64,000 nucleotides of DNA from Paenibacillus sp. J23TS9 (GCF_018403225.1 NZ_BOSG01000002.1:634881-698880), one strand, 5' to 3'; counted from the stretch's first letter, positions 51,491-60,848 are shown. Made by a program: numbers and translations. Notes: generated from the letters alone by a model not told the origin.

Positions 51491-53161
51491 TTACTTCCAT
51501 TCCTTCATCCGTCTTTGATATTCCTTCGTACGGTACGCTTCAATGTCATGCAGCCCCGCACCATTCAGCTTATCGCGCATTTCATTAAATCCGGCCTCCG
51601 CGTCCGCTTCCGTTTTGGACGTCACCGCCTTGGCCCAAAGCGTCTCCAGCAATTCATCAATTTGCGTATTGGTCACGGCGAGTGGATCGTTTCCGGGAAT
51701 CTGGATCACGCCCAGCGTATTGTCATAAATCGTATCCTTTAAATTTTCGTTCATCAGCTTCTTCCACTTCGCTTCGTCGTTAAAGTTCTGGTCATACCAG
51801 AAGGTGCTTTTTCCGTCATCCTTCATCGTCCCGACGCCCTCGACGAGCGTGAAGACGCCTTGTCCAACCCTGTCGCTGTTCGTAAAATCGTAGGTGCCAT
51901 TAATAATGCCCTGCTTCATGGCATCCACCCACTCGATTTTGCCGTCTTTATACGTCCATACGGATTGTTCAATATTCGGAACGCCCCAGCCAATAATCCG
52001 GGTACCCAGGTCGGTAATGGAGAAGTTGAACCACTTCATGATATCTTCCGGATTTTTTGCTTTGTCCGTAATGATCGTACGGTAAGAGCCTCTTGCATTC
52101 AGAGCTGTCAGATTCGCGGACGCGGCAGACGCTGCCTTCGCTTTCACTTGAATAAAACGCTGCTCATCGGTCCAGTCTTTATTCGCCTTCTGCCACACCT
52201 CATGGCCGGCATTCCATGTCACCCACCAAGACCCGATATGGCCCATAATGCGTTCTGCCGAAAACTTTGCTTTCCAGTCATCGAAGGTGTTGATAAAGCT
52301 GTCGGGATCGAGCATTCCGTCACGATACACCTGGTTCATGAATTTGGTCAGCTCCAGCCCCTCAGGCGTATTCACCCAATGGGTATTGGTGCCGTCCTCA
52401 TCGATTTTATAGCCTGCCTTCAAGCCCCACATGCCGGCCAGCGTCGGAAGGACATTCTTAATCATCGGTGAGTACCCGGAGAGTGCATAGGTTTTTTCGC
52501 CCTTGCTGTTCTTGGGATGCACTTCCTGCATTTTCTTCAGGATCTGATAGAACTCTTCCGGCGTCTCGAACGCAGGTGATCCCATTTCCTTCCACCAATC
52601 ATAACGTATGTGGGCTGCCGCTCCAGGTATCGGAAGGAGGCCCCAGTAACTTGGAAGCGCATACAATTCTCCTTTGGCGTTTAGGAAGGATTTATATAGA
52701 TCACCTAGCTGGCTGTTCACATTAGGCGCAACCTTATCGATATACTGGCTGAGCTCGACCGCCTTTCCCTGCGCGATCCATTTCGCGGCTTGCTCATCAT
52801 TCAGGCCTGTAATCACCTCCGGATAGTCGCCCGAGGCGAGCATCAAATTCAGCTTCTCATTCATGTCCACGTCATACACGATTTTATTCAGCTTCACGTT
52901 AAACTTATCCAGAAGGAATTGCTGCATTAATTGGCTGTTCTCTTTTACCGTTTCCGGATTGTCCTGTCCCGCGTAAAAGTTGATTTCCAGCGTCTTGCTC
53001 GGAACTTTCCAGCCGTATTCGTTGGTCTTTTCCTCTCCGCCCGCATCATTGGCAGTCTTGCCTTGATCAACGGACACTTCCCCTTCACTGCTTTTGGAAC
53101 ATCCGGCCAGCATCGACCATACCAGAGCGCATACCAGCGCCAGGATCATACCCTTCTTCAT
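51491..53161 (-). CDS. Large sugar-binding lipoprotein, LplA type
   Basis: A 556-residue protein with lipobox SMLAGC (Cys21), an acidic tether, then the long LplA-type binding fold (EINFYAGQDNPETVKENSQ, VITGLNDEQAAKWIAQGKAVELSQYID, YALPSYWGLLP). This family is about 100 residues longer than ordinary sugar-binding proteins. ATG 53161 with GGGAGGTG upstream is used; the frame from 53197 adds 12 residues without a ribosome binding site. It is first in the transporter/alpha-galactosidase operon. Confidence 0.93.
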   Translation of the reverse strand: MKKGMILALVCALVWSMLAGCSKSSEGEVSVDQGKTANDAGGEEKTNEYGWKVPSKTLEINFYAGQDNPETVKENSQLMQQFLLDKFNVKLNKIVYDVDMNEKLNLMLASGDYPEVITGLNDEQAAKWIAQGKAVELSQYIDKVAPNVNSQLGDLYKSFLNAKGELYALPSYWGLLPIPGAAAHIRYDWWKEMGSPAFETPEEFYQILKKMQEVHPKNSKGEKTYALSGYSPMIKNVLPTLAGMWGLKAGYKIDEDGTNTHWVNTPEGLELTKFMNQVYRDGMLDPDSFINTFDDWKAKFSAERIMGHIGSWWVTWNAGHEVWQKANKDWTDEQRFIQVKAKAASAASANLTALNARGSYRTIITDKAKNPEDIMKWFNFSITDLGTRIIGWGVPNIEQSVWTYKDGKIEWVDAMKQGIINGTYDFTNSDRVGQGVFTLVEGVGTMKDDGKSTFWYDQNFNDEAKWKKLMNENLKDTIYDNTLGVIQIPGNDPLAVTNTQIDELLETLWAKAVTSKTEADAEAGFNEMRDKLNGAGLHDIEAYRTKEYQRRMKEWK

Positions 53162-53264
53162 ACCGCACCTCCCAAGATTATCAATGACAGTTCTCATGGT
53201 ACACTAGGGCTTCTCCGGCGTGTATGGCAATTCTTATCGCCATGTATCATTTTTTGCACAAAAT

Positions 53265-53285
53265 AACCCCACGACTCGTGGGGTT
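53265..53285 (-). terminator. Terminator after the YesM/YesN pair
   Basis: AACCCCACGA/TCGTGGGGTT almost without loop, then ATTTTG on the minus strand, 45 bases past the regulator stop; it isolates the regulators from the transporter operon. Confidence 0.8.
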
Positions 53286-53330
53286 TTGCCGCGGAAATGC
53301 CTGACCGTTTCGAGGCGGAAAACCGCTCTT

Positions 53331-54389
53331 TTATGATTGCATGAAGGTATGAATTTTTCTGAACTCCGTCGGCGTAACTCCGGTATTTTTCTTAAACGCC
53401 TTGGCAAATTGATGATAATCGGAATACCCGATCCGTTCGGCCACACTGTAAACCATACACTCCGAGTTTGCCAAAAGCTGCTTGGCCATTTCCATGCGCA
53501 GACGCGTCACGTATTTCATAAAGCTCATTCCTGTCTCTTCTTTAAAAAAACGGCTGAAATACGTTGCCGACATCGAGACGCTGTCAGCGGCGCTTGTGAG
53601 CGATAATTCGCAATCCTGAAAATTAGAATCAATATATCGGATTGCCTTCCGGATTTGAAGCGACTGGGCGTGATTCCGAAGCCGGATGACTTCCATAAGC
53701 ATGTCCAAGCAAGCCGTATGGAATTTCTCGTGCTGCTTTTCCAATGAAAGGGACGGATCCCGCTGAGCAAAGGACGGTTTATAAGACAATCCGCCCACTT
53801 CAGACAGCTTCTGCGACATATACATCAACTGATTCAGGTAAATCTCTCTCGCCTGCATCGCATCCATTTCAGCTGCTTCCATCCTGCTGCGGAATGCTTC
53901 GAGTTCTCTTAGGAGGCCATCCTCCTGCACAGTCCATATCATTTGGAAGATTCGCTCCGTGTTGTCCAGAGATCCCCATATGTGTTCACTACGGCCCGTT
54001 AACCGCTGAAAATCCCTTTCATGCCTTTCACGGATTCGCTGCAGCGTCAGAATAAACTCCTCCGGGTCAATCGGCTTAAGCAAATAATCCGTGACACTAT
54101 ACCGAAGCGCCTGCTGCGCATAGCTGAATTCTCCGTAGCCGGAAATGACGATAATTTCGGTCTGCGGATACTGCCGCCTGACTTCAGCAATCAGCTCCAG
54201 TCCGTCCATTTCTGGCATGCATATGTCCGTTACAAGCAGATGAGGCGGATGCTCACGAATCAGCGCAAGCGCGTCCCGGCCATTAGTGGCTTCGCCTATG
54301 ACGCTGTAAGGTTCTCCCGCGCGCTCGATCATCGCCCTGAGGCTTCTTTTGATCATTTTCTCATCGTCAACAGTTAAAATTGTGAACAT
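53331..54389 (-). CDS. YesN-type response regulator with AraC DNA-binding domain
   Basis: A 352-residue protein. Receiver domain 1-120 (Asp8/Asp9, phosphorylation site Asp55 in LLVTDICMPE, Lys in LLKPIDPEE). A helical linker of about 120 residues leads to an AraC domain (LSLTSAADSVSMSATYFSRFFKEETG and VYSVAERIGYSDYHQFAKAFKK). ATG 54389 follows GGAG by 8 bases and lies 5 bases after the kinase stop; the 45 extra codons of the longer frame overlap the kinase and are not needed. It presumably activates the transporter/alpha-galactosidase operon. Confidence 0.93.
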   Translation of the reverse strand: MFTILTVDDEKMIKRSLRAMIERAGEPYSVIGEATNGRDALALIREHPPHLLVTDICMPEMDGLELIAEVRRQYPQTEIIVISGYGEFSYAQQALRYSVTDYLLKPIDPEEFILTLQRIRERHERDFQRLTGRSEHIWGSLDNTERIFQMIWTVQEDGLLRELEAFRSRMEAAEMDAMQAREIYLNQLMYMSQKLSEVGGLSYKPSFAQRDPSLSLEKQHEKFHTACLDMLMEVIRLRNHAQSLQIRKAIRYIDSNFQDCELSLTSAADSVSMSATYFSRFFKEETGMSFMKYVTRLRMEMAKQLLANSECMVYSVAERIGYSDYHQFAKAFKKNTGVTPTEFRKIHTFMQS

Positions 54390-54394
54390 GAGAC

Positions 54395-56161
54395 TCACTC
54401 CAATCGCCGGATTGAATGAAAAGGAAGCGTAATGCGGATGGCCGTACCGTTTGTATCCGAACGGAGAATGTAAAGTCCGCAGCCGGACCCAAAGAACAGC
54501 CGGATTCTGCTGTGAACATTCCAAAGGCCCAAGCTGGCGCCTTCAAGCCCGCCCTCTCCGCAAGAATCCTGAAAAAGGTGATTATAATGATCTCTGACCT
54601 TCGTATCCATCCCCCGTCCGTTATCCTCCACATCGATCTCAAAGAGCTCACCCTGACGACTACCGCGGATAAACAAGACCCCAGGCTCCAGTTTATGCTT
54701 TTGATAGCCATGCCTGAAAGCATTCTCTATCAAAGGCTGAAGCATCATGGGAACGGCCATAATCTGAGCCGCAAGGCCTTCATCCATCGATATCTCGACC
54801 CGCAAGTTCTCAAAGCGTTCCATTTGGATATCGAGATAGTCCTTAATGTGAGCCAGTTCTACGGACAAGGGAACCGTCTTCGCATGATTCTCCACGCTGT
54901 AACGGAAAATGCGTGCCAAGGATTGAACCACCCTGCTAATCACCGGAATGTTCTCAATGATTGCGTAGGAATTTACAATTTCCAATGTGTTGTATAAAAA
55001 ATGGGGATTGATCTGGTATTGAAGTGCCTGCATTCTGGAATCCAGCTGTTTGAACTCCAATTCCTTTTCCTTCACCTGCAGCGCAGACACGGTGTGGATC
55101 AGATTTTTAATTTCGTTAACCATGGCATTGAAGCTGCGGTACAAATAACCGATCTCCCCCTTTTTATTCTCAGGTGCATGTACATCGAGGTTCCCGATTT
55201 CTACCCGCTTCATGAGCCTCTGCAGTAATAGAATGGACCTGGATAATGAGAAAGAGACCGATATGGCAACCATCATGCCCAGCAAAAGCGCGGTGATCCC
55301 GATCAGAATTGTCGTATTCCGCAGCCTGACCAGATCGCTGTTCACTTCAGCCAGGGGAGTTTCAGAAAAGAAAGTGAGATTGGTTAAATCGGATCTGCCG
55401 TAGGTTACAATCATTTTTTTGCCGGAGGAATATTCGATGTCCCCTCCTTCACTTTCATTCTGAATACGCTTCCAAAATGGGTCTGGAATTCTCTTGCTCC
55501 ATTTATGGCTGTCGGGATAATACAAATATCGTCCCTCGGTATCGGCGATCCAGACGAATCCCGTGTCCCCCAACGTCACGTCTTTGGCGATGCTGCTGAT
55601 TTTGTCCAGCCTGAGATCGACAATCAGGATTCCCCAATGCTGCGTTCCCGGACTGAAAAACTTTACCGCTATGGTCAGCAGCCGTACATCATTGTATTGC
55701 TGTATGCCGGCAATCTCAAATTTCCCGGGCTGGTTCAATTTCCCGGCAATCTCCGGGAAGCGTTCCTGGGCGAATAAATTGCTGTAGCTGGAGGTAGCCA
55801 GCCGGTCCTGGGATATGATCGATATGCCGTAAATATCCGGGCGGCCCACCATGACGTTGTAGATCATTTGATTCACCGGTCTAGCGTAGAGCAGCCGCTC
55901 GTAAGGACCGCCGCCGGACTTGTCCAGGAACTGGGCAGATACGTTACGGGCCGTCATGGGCAGCGTCAGGTTTACGATTTCCATAAAGTATGCATCCAAG
56001 CGGCTGTTCATTTGATTGATGATTTGCCGGCTTAATTTCATGGTGTTGTCCTGTATCGTCAGCGTGGTCATGAGGTACCAATAATACCCCACCCCTGTCA
56101 GCAGGATGCTCAGGACCAGAAACATGGCGATAATCTTATTTCTTAGCGAAAAGGATCTCAT
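54395..56161 (-). CDS. YesM-type sensor histidine kinase
   Basis: A 588-residue protein. TM1 lies at about 9-30, a Cache-type sensor at about 35-275 (with VWIADTEGRYLYYPD), TM2 at about 280-302, then HAMP (LLQRLMKRVEIGNLDVHAPENKKGEIGYLY). His_kinase has QLDSRMQALQYQINPHFLYNTLEIVN; HATPase has MLQPLIENAFRHGYQ and DVEDNGRGMD. It probably senses the galactoside or the loaded lipoprotein. AAAGGAG lies 7 bases before ATG 56161. Confidence 0.94.
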   Translation of the reverse strand: MRSFSLRNKIIAMFLVLSILLTGVGYYWYLMTTLTIQDNTMKLSRQIINQMNSRLDAYFMEIVNLTLPMTARNVSAQFLDKSGGGPYERLLYARPVNQMIYNVMVGRPDIYGISIISQDRLATSSYSNLFAQERFPEIAGKLNQPGKFEIAGIQQYNDVRLLTIAVKFFSPGTQHWGILIVDLRLDKISSIAKDVTLGDTGFVWIADTEGRYLYYPDSHKWSKRIPDPFWKRIQNESEGGDIEYSSGKKMIVTYGRSDLTNLTFFSETPLAEVNSDLVRLRNTTILIGITALLLGMMVAISVSFSLSRSILLLQRLMKRVEIGNLDVHAPENKKGEIGYLYRSFNAMVNEIKNLIHTVSALQVKEKELEFKQLDSRMQALQYQINPHFLYNTLEIVNSYAIIENIPVISRVVQSLARIFRYSVENHAKTVPLSVELAHIKDYLDIQMERFENLRVEISMDEGLAAQIMAVPMMLQPLIENAFRHGYQKHKLEPGVLFIRGSRQGELFEIDVEDNGRGMDTKVRDHYNHLFQDSCGEGGLEGASLGLWNVHSRIRLFFGSGCGLYILRSDTNGTAIRITLPFHSIRRLE

Positions 56162-56586
56162 GGTTCACTCCTTTAGCCAATCGGTTTATCCTCTTGGGGA
56201 AGGCATAACTGCTGCGGATTGCCAGAATCGACAATCGCCCCATCAATGATTATCATCATTGTATTTTCTTTCCTACTTCTTCGCAATGAAAATAACTTAG
56301 CACAATGGACTACCGAATATAGCCTCAAAGGTAGGGTGCAAAAAGTTTTAGCTCTGCGTGTGCAGATCGTTAAAAAGGCTAAAACCCACTCATCGAGTGG
56401 GTTTTTAAATATGGAGGCGAGAGGAGGCGAATTCCTGTCCGAGAATATTGATAATCAGATGCGCTTCACGATGGTGCAGTGACAGTTTTGATTCACCCTA
56501 GCGATTCACCCGCAAAAAACCTCCGCTAGAACAGGCCTGATTGTCTCCTTCATCATATTAGTTTGATCGCTCTGTACACCTGAATA
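56162..56586. other. Intergenic region with an orphan terminator-like hairpin
   Basis: No gene is supported in about 425 bases. AAAACCCACTC (56381-56391) and GAGTGGGTTTT (56395-56405) form a perfect hairpin followed by TAAATATGGAGGCGA. On the plus strand it would be a terminator, but no plus-strand gene precedes it. The downstream flank resembles that after the terminator at 47251. Confidence 0.5.
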
Positions 56587-57222
56587 TTAACACCCTTCTC
56601 GAATTCGCTGTTTACGCATCCATTGAGTAGCTACCCATTTTTCGCCACGGATTACAGGTTCACCACTATGCAGCGTTAGTTCATTTAATGTTTGATTATT
56701 ATAAAAATATTCGAAATAAACAGCAGAACCTTTAACGGGTTTAACAGTAATACCCAAGTTTGGAAGTCTTGTTTCCCCTCCTTCTTCTACATCATTTAAA
56801 TACATGATTAATGTACTTATTCGATTATTTTGACTCGAAGGGGTATTTGGCCCGAAAAAATCATAATGTTCTTTAAATTCTTGTCCAGGTTCATAATGTA
56901 AAACTTGTAGTCCTTCAGCATGTGCAATGGGTACCTGCATTAAGCTTGATATTCGGTCCTCAATTATCGTAATGAACAGGCTTTCATTTTTATCAAAAAA
57001 CATACCTTCGCTAGTACGAATCTGACTAACTTCTTTATTCGCTAATTTCGATTTTTCAAGACGGGATGCAGCAGACTCGATAAGTGCTTGGCATTCTTCA
57101 TCGCTTAGTACATGATCAAACTTCATTATTAAAGGTTCTTCATTTAAAACTGTGGCAGTAATGATGTGATTGTCAATTGAATAGACAGATTGAATGGATA
57201 AGATAGAAACTTCAGATATCAT
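56587..57222 (-). CDS. 2OG-Fe(II) oxygenase, prolyl 4-hydroxylase-like
   Basis: A 211-residue protein with the double-stranded beta-helix of the P4H family. The Fe(II) ligands are His119-x-Asp121 (KEHYDFF) and His185 (LTLHSGEPV), and Lys195 is placed for 2-oxoglutarate. Bacterial relatives hydroxylate proline in proteins or peptides, for example EF-Tu or collagen-like proteins; no such substrate gene is nearby. ATG 57222 is used although GAGGAGA is about 12 bases away; TTG 57234 would abut the ribosome binding site. The gene is A+T-richer than its left neighbours, which may point to transfer. Confidence 0.85.
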   Translation of the reverse strand: MISEVSILSIQSVYSIDNHIITATVLNEEPLIMKFDHVLSDEECQALIESAASRLEKSKLANKEVSQIRTSEGMFFDKNESLFITIIEDRISSLMQVPIAHAEGLQVLHYEPGQEFKEHYDFFGPNTPSSQNNRISTLIMYLNDVEEGGETRLPNLGITVKPVKGSAVYFEYFYNNQTLNELTLHSGEPVIRGEKWVATQWMRKQRIREGC

Positions 57223-57614
57223 ATAATTAATCAATCTCCTCTACACTCTCTTTATGATGATGACAATAACTTGAACCTATAAATTAAACATGAAATATTT
57301 CCATTAATTACTAATATACTATAAATACAATTTTAATATATGAATATATTCTCAGGTAATCACCGATCACATCATAGAAGTTCGTTATGATCTTCATGAA
57401 AATAGCAAAATCCACAATCTCAATTGATTGTGGATTCGCATAATAGAAGCGCGTGAGTGCCCTAGCCTATTGTTCGCTTATATCGTTCTACACCTGTAAT
57501 TATATTAGTTGAGGTTTCTAGTCAAATAGCGCATATATTATTGGAGTCTTTTTCAAGTATACTATAGCCAGATGATTGACTATCTAAACAAATATAGAGG
57601 AGTAACTCCACATC
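57223..57614. other. Divergent intergenic region with an 11-bp hairpin
   Basis: No gene is seen in about 390 A+T-rich bases. AATCCACAATC (57409-57419) and GATTGTGGATT (57426-57436) form a perfect hairpin with a 6-base loop. On the minus strand TTTTGCTATTTTC follows, so it could terminate a minus-strand transcript, but no gene feeds it. It may be a relic or an antisense-RNA terminator. Confidence 0.45.
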
Positions 57615-58826
57615 ATGTTCAAACGACTCACTGCATTATTTTCGATTCCCTCTTATGGCCTGCTCTTCTTATGTATGTTACTTCAGGGAATGGGTATTTC
57701 GCTCAGCGCACCCTTTTTGTCCATTTATTTCACTAAACAGCTTGGTGTATCTGTTGGGTTGTTTGGTATTTTCCTCGCTGCCACATTAATTGCCGGGATA
57801 TGGATCAGTACACTAATCGGAAGACGCTCTGACCTGGGCTTGAATCGAAAAGGCATTTACCTTGTCTCGACGCTCTGTAATGCTCTGGCTTATAGCGGAT
57901 ACTTGCTCATTAATGATTTTATGATCTTGTTTATCTATATGATTGTGTTCACCGCCCTCGGGGCACCAGGGATGCCTCAATTGTTCGCTATTTCCAGAGA
58001 AGCAGTGAATAAGAGCAATTTCACGGATCATGCGTTTGCTAATTCTACCCTGCGTTCTGCATTCTCTCTCGGCTTTATTACAGGCCCTCTAATCGGTACC
58101 CTGCTAATCGCTGCTGTTGGGTTTAAGGGGATTTTCACGGGGACAATCGGAGTTTTCCTGCTTATTGCCTTTCTAACTTTCCTATTTCTCCAATCAAATA
58201 CAAAACTGAAAAGCAATCATGCTGAAGTAACCGTAAAAAGCTTCCGGCTGGTTCAAAATCGTAATATTCTGCTTCCTTTTCTGATTCTGATACTCATGTA
58301 TGTAGCCCACTGGATGAGCAGCATTAATACTGCCCTCTTTATTACCAATAATCTGGGGGGAACGACAAGCGATGTCGGTCTAGTCAGCAGTATTTGTGCC
58401 GCGCTGGAAATTCCTTTTATGATTATGCTCGGTCTACTCAGTGTAAAGTACAGCAACCGAATCTTGATGATGTGCGGGGCCGCTCTGGGCGGAGCTTATT
58501 ATCTGGTTGTCATTACCTCAGGCGCGATGTGGCAGATGCTTGCAGCCCAGATTTTACTCGCCTTTTTTGTTGCCGTTATTTCAGCGATCGGCATTAGCTA
58601 CATTCAGGATTTGCTTCCAAGCATGCCTGGGTATGCCTCTACGCTCTACTCTAATTCATCTACAATCGGCAGACTGGTTGGTAGTCTTGTTGGCGGGTTA
58701 TTAGCCAGTTTTGTAGGTTACCGGTATTCATTTGTTCTCTGTTTCATACTCGTCATGATTTCTACAACCATGCTTGCGGTAAGCGGACGTCACTCTGTAA
58801 GTGAACCTCAAAAATTAGCCGTTTAA
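57615..58826 (+). CDS. MFS sugar efflux transporter, SetA-like
   Basis: A 403-residue 12-helix protein of the sugar efflux transporter (Set) group within the MFS. Features are LLQGMGISLSAPFLSIYFTKQLGVS in helix 1, IGRRSDLGLNRK in loop 2-3, FANSTLRSAFSLGFITGPLIG in helix 5, and SYIQDLLPSMPGYASTLYSN in helix 10-11. E. coli SetA exports lactose, glucose and analogues, relieving sugar-phosphate stress; the substrate here is inferred. AGAGGAG lies 11 bases before ATG 57615. It has its own terminator. Confidence 0.85.
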   Translation: MFKRLTALFSIPSYGLLFLCMLLQGMGISLSAPFLSIYFTKQLGVSVGLFGIFLAATLIAGIWISTLIGRRSDLGLNRKGIYLVSTLCNALAYSGYLLINDFMILFIYMIVFTALGAPGMPQLFAISREAVNKSNFTDHAFANSTLRSAFSLGFITGPLIGTLLIAAVGFKGIFTGTIGVFLLIAFLTFLFLQSNTKLKSNHAEVTVKSFRLVQNRNILLPFLILILMYVAHWMSSINTALFITNNLGGTTSDVGLVSSICAALEIPFMIMLGLLSVKYSNRILMMCGAALGGAYYLVVITSGAMWQMLAAQILLAFFVAVISAIGISYIQDLLPSMPGYASTLYSNSSTIGRLVGSLVGGLLASFVGYRYSFVLCFILVMISTTMLAVSGRHSVSEPQKLAV

Positions 58827-58846
58827 TCCACTCTTATTTGCTCATT

Positions 58847-58878
58847 CCTGATCGGCAACTGCTGATCAGGCTTTTTTT
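58847..58878 (+). terminator. Terminator of the SetA-like gene
   Basis: CCTGATC (58847-58853) pairs with GATCAGG (58864-58870), followed by CTTTTTTTGG, 20 bases past the stop. Confidence 0.88.
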
Positions 58879-58949
58879 GGTACAATACCCCATGTAAATT
58901 CCCCACTCAGCGGATTTTTCATATGAAGGCGGGGAGAGCCCTTAGCAGT

Positions 58950-59495
58950 CTAGAGATGTTTCTGCACAAGCTGCCCTACTTGCGCTGCTACAGCTTCGAT
59001 ATCCCCATCAACTTCTTCCAGTACATACGATTCCAACACTCCGATTACAGCCGTCCCCAAAAATTTCAAAGTAATTTGCTTATCGGCATTTTGATGCGAA
59101 TATTCATCTGCATTCAGCTTTTTATCTATTTCCCCCATTGTAAAAGACAAAAACTTTTTGCGAAATGACGAAGTCCCCTTACTTTTAAACAATGAGGCAA
59201 AAAACGATTTATGCTGTTCAAAATAAGCAAACCATATAACCGTACCTTCAATTAGCCCTTTATCTTGTTTCTGATCGCATATTTCGCGCAATTGAGCTAA
59301 ATGGTCATCCACAATCTTATCTAGCAAATCATATTTATCTACATAATGCAGGTAAAATGTTTTTCGACCGATATTTGCTCTTTCTGAAATATGTTTAACC
59401 GTAATCTCGTCGAATTCTTCATCATCTAACATTTGCAAAAATGTCGATTGAATAGCCTGTTGCGACTTTAAAATTCTTCGATCTATTTTATTCAC
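58950..59495 (-). CDS. TetR/AcrR-family regulator
   Basis: A 181-residue protein with N-terminal TetR helix-turn-helix (SQQAIQSTFLQML, then ITVKHISERANIGRKTFYLHYVDKYDLL) and a C-terminal ligand/dimer domain of the TetR_C_8-like kind. GTG 59495 is chosen, with GGAGG 8 bases upstream; the six-codon longer start at 59513 overlaps that site. It is divergent from the hydrolase gene across 172 bases containing three palindromic sites, so it most likely represses both until a substrate-like ligand appears. Confidence 0.9.
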   Translation of the reverse strand: MNKIDRRILKSQQAIQSTFLQMLDDEEFDEITVKHISERANIGRKTFYLHYVDKYDLLDKIVDDHLAQLREICDQKQDKGLIEGTVIWFAYFEQHKSFFASLFKSKGTSSFRKKFLSFTMGEIDKKLNADEYSHQNADKQITLKFLGTAVIGVLESYVLEEVDGDIEAVAAQVGQLVQKHL

Positions 59496-59517
59496 ACAAC
59501 CGTCCTCCTTCACTCAA

Positions 59518-59541
59518 TACACATATTCGTTCATTTGTGTA
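59518..59541. promoter_or_regulatory. Inverted TACACA/TGTGTA site upstream of tetR
   Basis: TACACA (59518-59523) and TGTGTA (59536-59541) with a 12-base spacer. The TACAC/GTGTA arms recur at 59604-59608 and 59629-59633, near the hydrolase gene, which suggests one protein binds both places. Confidence 0.45.
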
Positions 59542-59549
59542 ATAACACG

Positions 59550-59565
59550 CACATTACGTAATGTG
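59550..59565. promoter_or_regulatory. Probable TetR operator, 16-bp perfect palindrome
   Basis: CACATTAC/GTAATGTG without spacer, midway between the divergent tetR and hydrolase genes. Length and symmetry suit a TetR-family dimer. Confidence 0.65.
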
Positions 59566-59667
59566 GTCATTGAAACCGCTCATCCTATATTTTAATATAA
59601 ATATACACAAGGATATTAACACACACAAGTGTATTATTAAATAACTTAAATAAAGGTGGTTTTAACG

Positions 59668-60579
59668 GTGACCGTTACTAAACAGAATGTACGATTTAAT
59701 GCTCAAGGGCTGCAAGTAGCAGCAATTCTAAATACACCTGAACATGCCGGAGAAAAAAATCCCGCAATTGTGTGCGTTCATCCGGGCAGCAGCTGTAAAG
59801 ATCAAACGGCGGGAATTTATGCGGAGAAACTTGCTGAGCTAGGGTATGTAACGATTGCATTCGATGCATCCTTTCAAGGCGAAAGCGAAGGCGAGCCTCG
59901 TTATGCCGAATACCCAGCAGCACGTGTTGAGGATATTCGATGTGCGGTTGATTACCTGACTACACTTGATCATGTCGACGAGAATCGCATTGGTGTGCTT
60001 GGTGTTTGTGCTGGAGGCGGATATGCTGTAAATGCTGCCATGACAGAGCGTCGCATCAAAGCAGTCGGTACCGTCGTTGGTGCGAATATCGGCCGTGTAA
60101 ATCGTGAAGGCGATCCGATCAAAGTGTTAGAAGCCATTGCCCAACAACGCACTGCTGAAGCGCGCGGAGCCGAATCTATGGTTACACAGTGGATTCCTAG
60201 CAATCAAGCAGAAAGAGAAAAAGCTGGTATGACGGATATTGACCTTGTGGAAGCTGTGGATTACTACACAACCCCAAGAGGTCAGAGCCCTAACTCTCCG
60301 AACAAATTGAAATTCACTAGCATGGGCTCCGTCATCGGCTTTGATGCTTTCCACTTAGCAGAAAGTCTGCTGACCCAACCTTTGCAGATCATTATTGGTG
60401 ACGTACAAGGAGCGTTTGGATCCTGCAAGGATGGCCATGAGCTTTATAACCGGGCAGCTTCTGAGAAAAAAGATTTATTCGTTATTGAAGGGGCAAGCCA
60501 CTATGACCTGTACGACAGACCAGAACCCGTGAATAAAGCCGTTGAAAAATTAGGCGCTTTCTATAAAGAAAATCTGTAA
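59668..60579 (+). CDS. Alpha/beta hydrolase, dienelactone-hydrolase-like
   Basis: A 303-residue alpha/beta hydrolase. The nucleophile elbow reads GVCAGGGYA, with Cys instead of Ser, as in dienelactone hydrolases. The late His is in EGASHYDLYD and the acidic residue is probably in IIIGDVQGAF. The N-terminal oxyanion region is CVHPGSSCKDQ. It resembles YcjY/XynX-like hydrolases of unknown substrate often controlled by TetR regulators. GTG 59668 has AAAGGTGG 8 bases upstream; the longer GTG at 59656 overlaps that site. No signal peptide, so cytoplasmic. Confidence 0.85.
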   Translation: MTVTKQNVRFNAQGLQVAAILNTPEHAGEKNPAIVCVHPGSSCKDQTAGIYAEKLAELGYVTIAFDASFQGESEGEPRYAEYPAARVEDIRCAVDYLTTLDHVDENRIGVLGVCAGGGYAVNAAMTERRIKAVGTVVGANIGRVNREGDPIKVLEAIAQQRTAEARGAESMVTQWIPSNQAEREKAGMTDIDLVEAVDYYTTPRGQSPNSPNKLKFTSMGSVIGFDAFHLAESLLTQPLQIIIGDVQGAFGSCKDGHELYNRAASEKKDLFVIEGASHYDLYDRPEPVNKAVEKLGAFYKENL

Positions 60580-60595
60580 TACAATGAATGCAAAT

Positions 60596-60619
60596 GGGGG
60601 TGTCTCAATCGACACCCCC
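60596..60619 (+). terminator. Terminator of the hydrolase gene
   Basis: Perfect 9-bp stem GGGGGTGTC/GACACCCCC with a 6-base loop, then TTCATATTTCC; the T run is weak. Confidence 0.75.
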
Positions 60620-60848
60620 TTCATATTTCCCATAAACGCTATCGAGCCAACTACATACCTCCAAAAAATAGAGAAAGGATTGCGGAAAATTAGCGTCTTT
60701 GCTTCAATACGTTCATCTGAACATGAAAAATCCTAGGCTAAAGTCTAGGTTCAGACACTCCCTAAGACGGTTATGTCAGGCAAATAAGGCGGATATAATG
60801 GATTTATATCTCAGAGCGTGACGTATGAAGTCAAAGGAGTGTTGGAAT

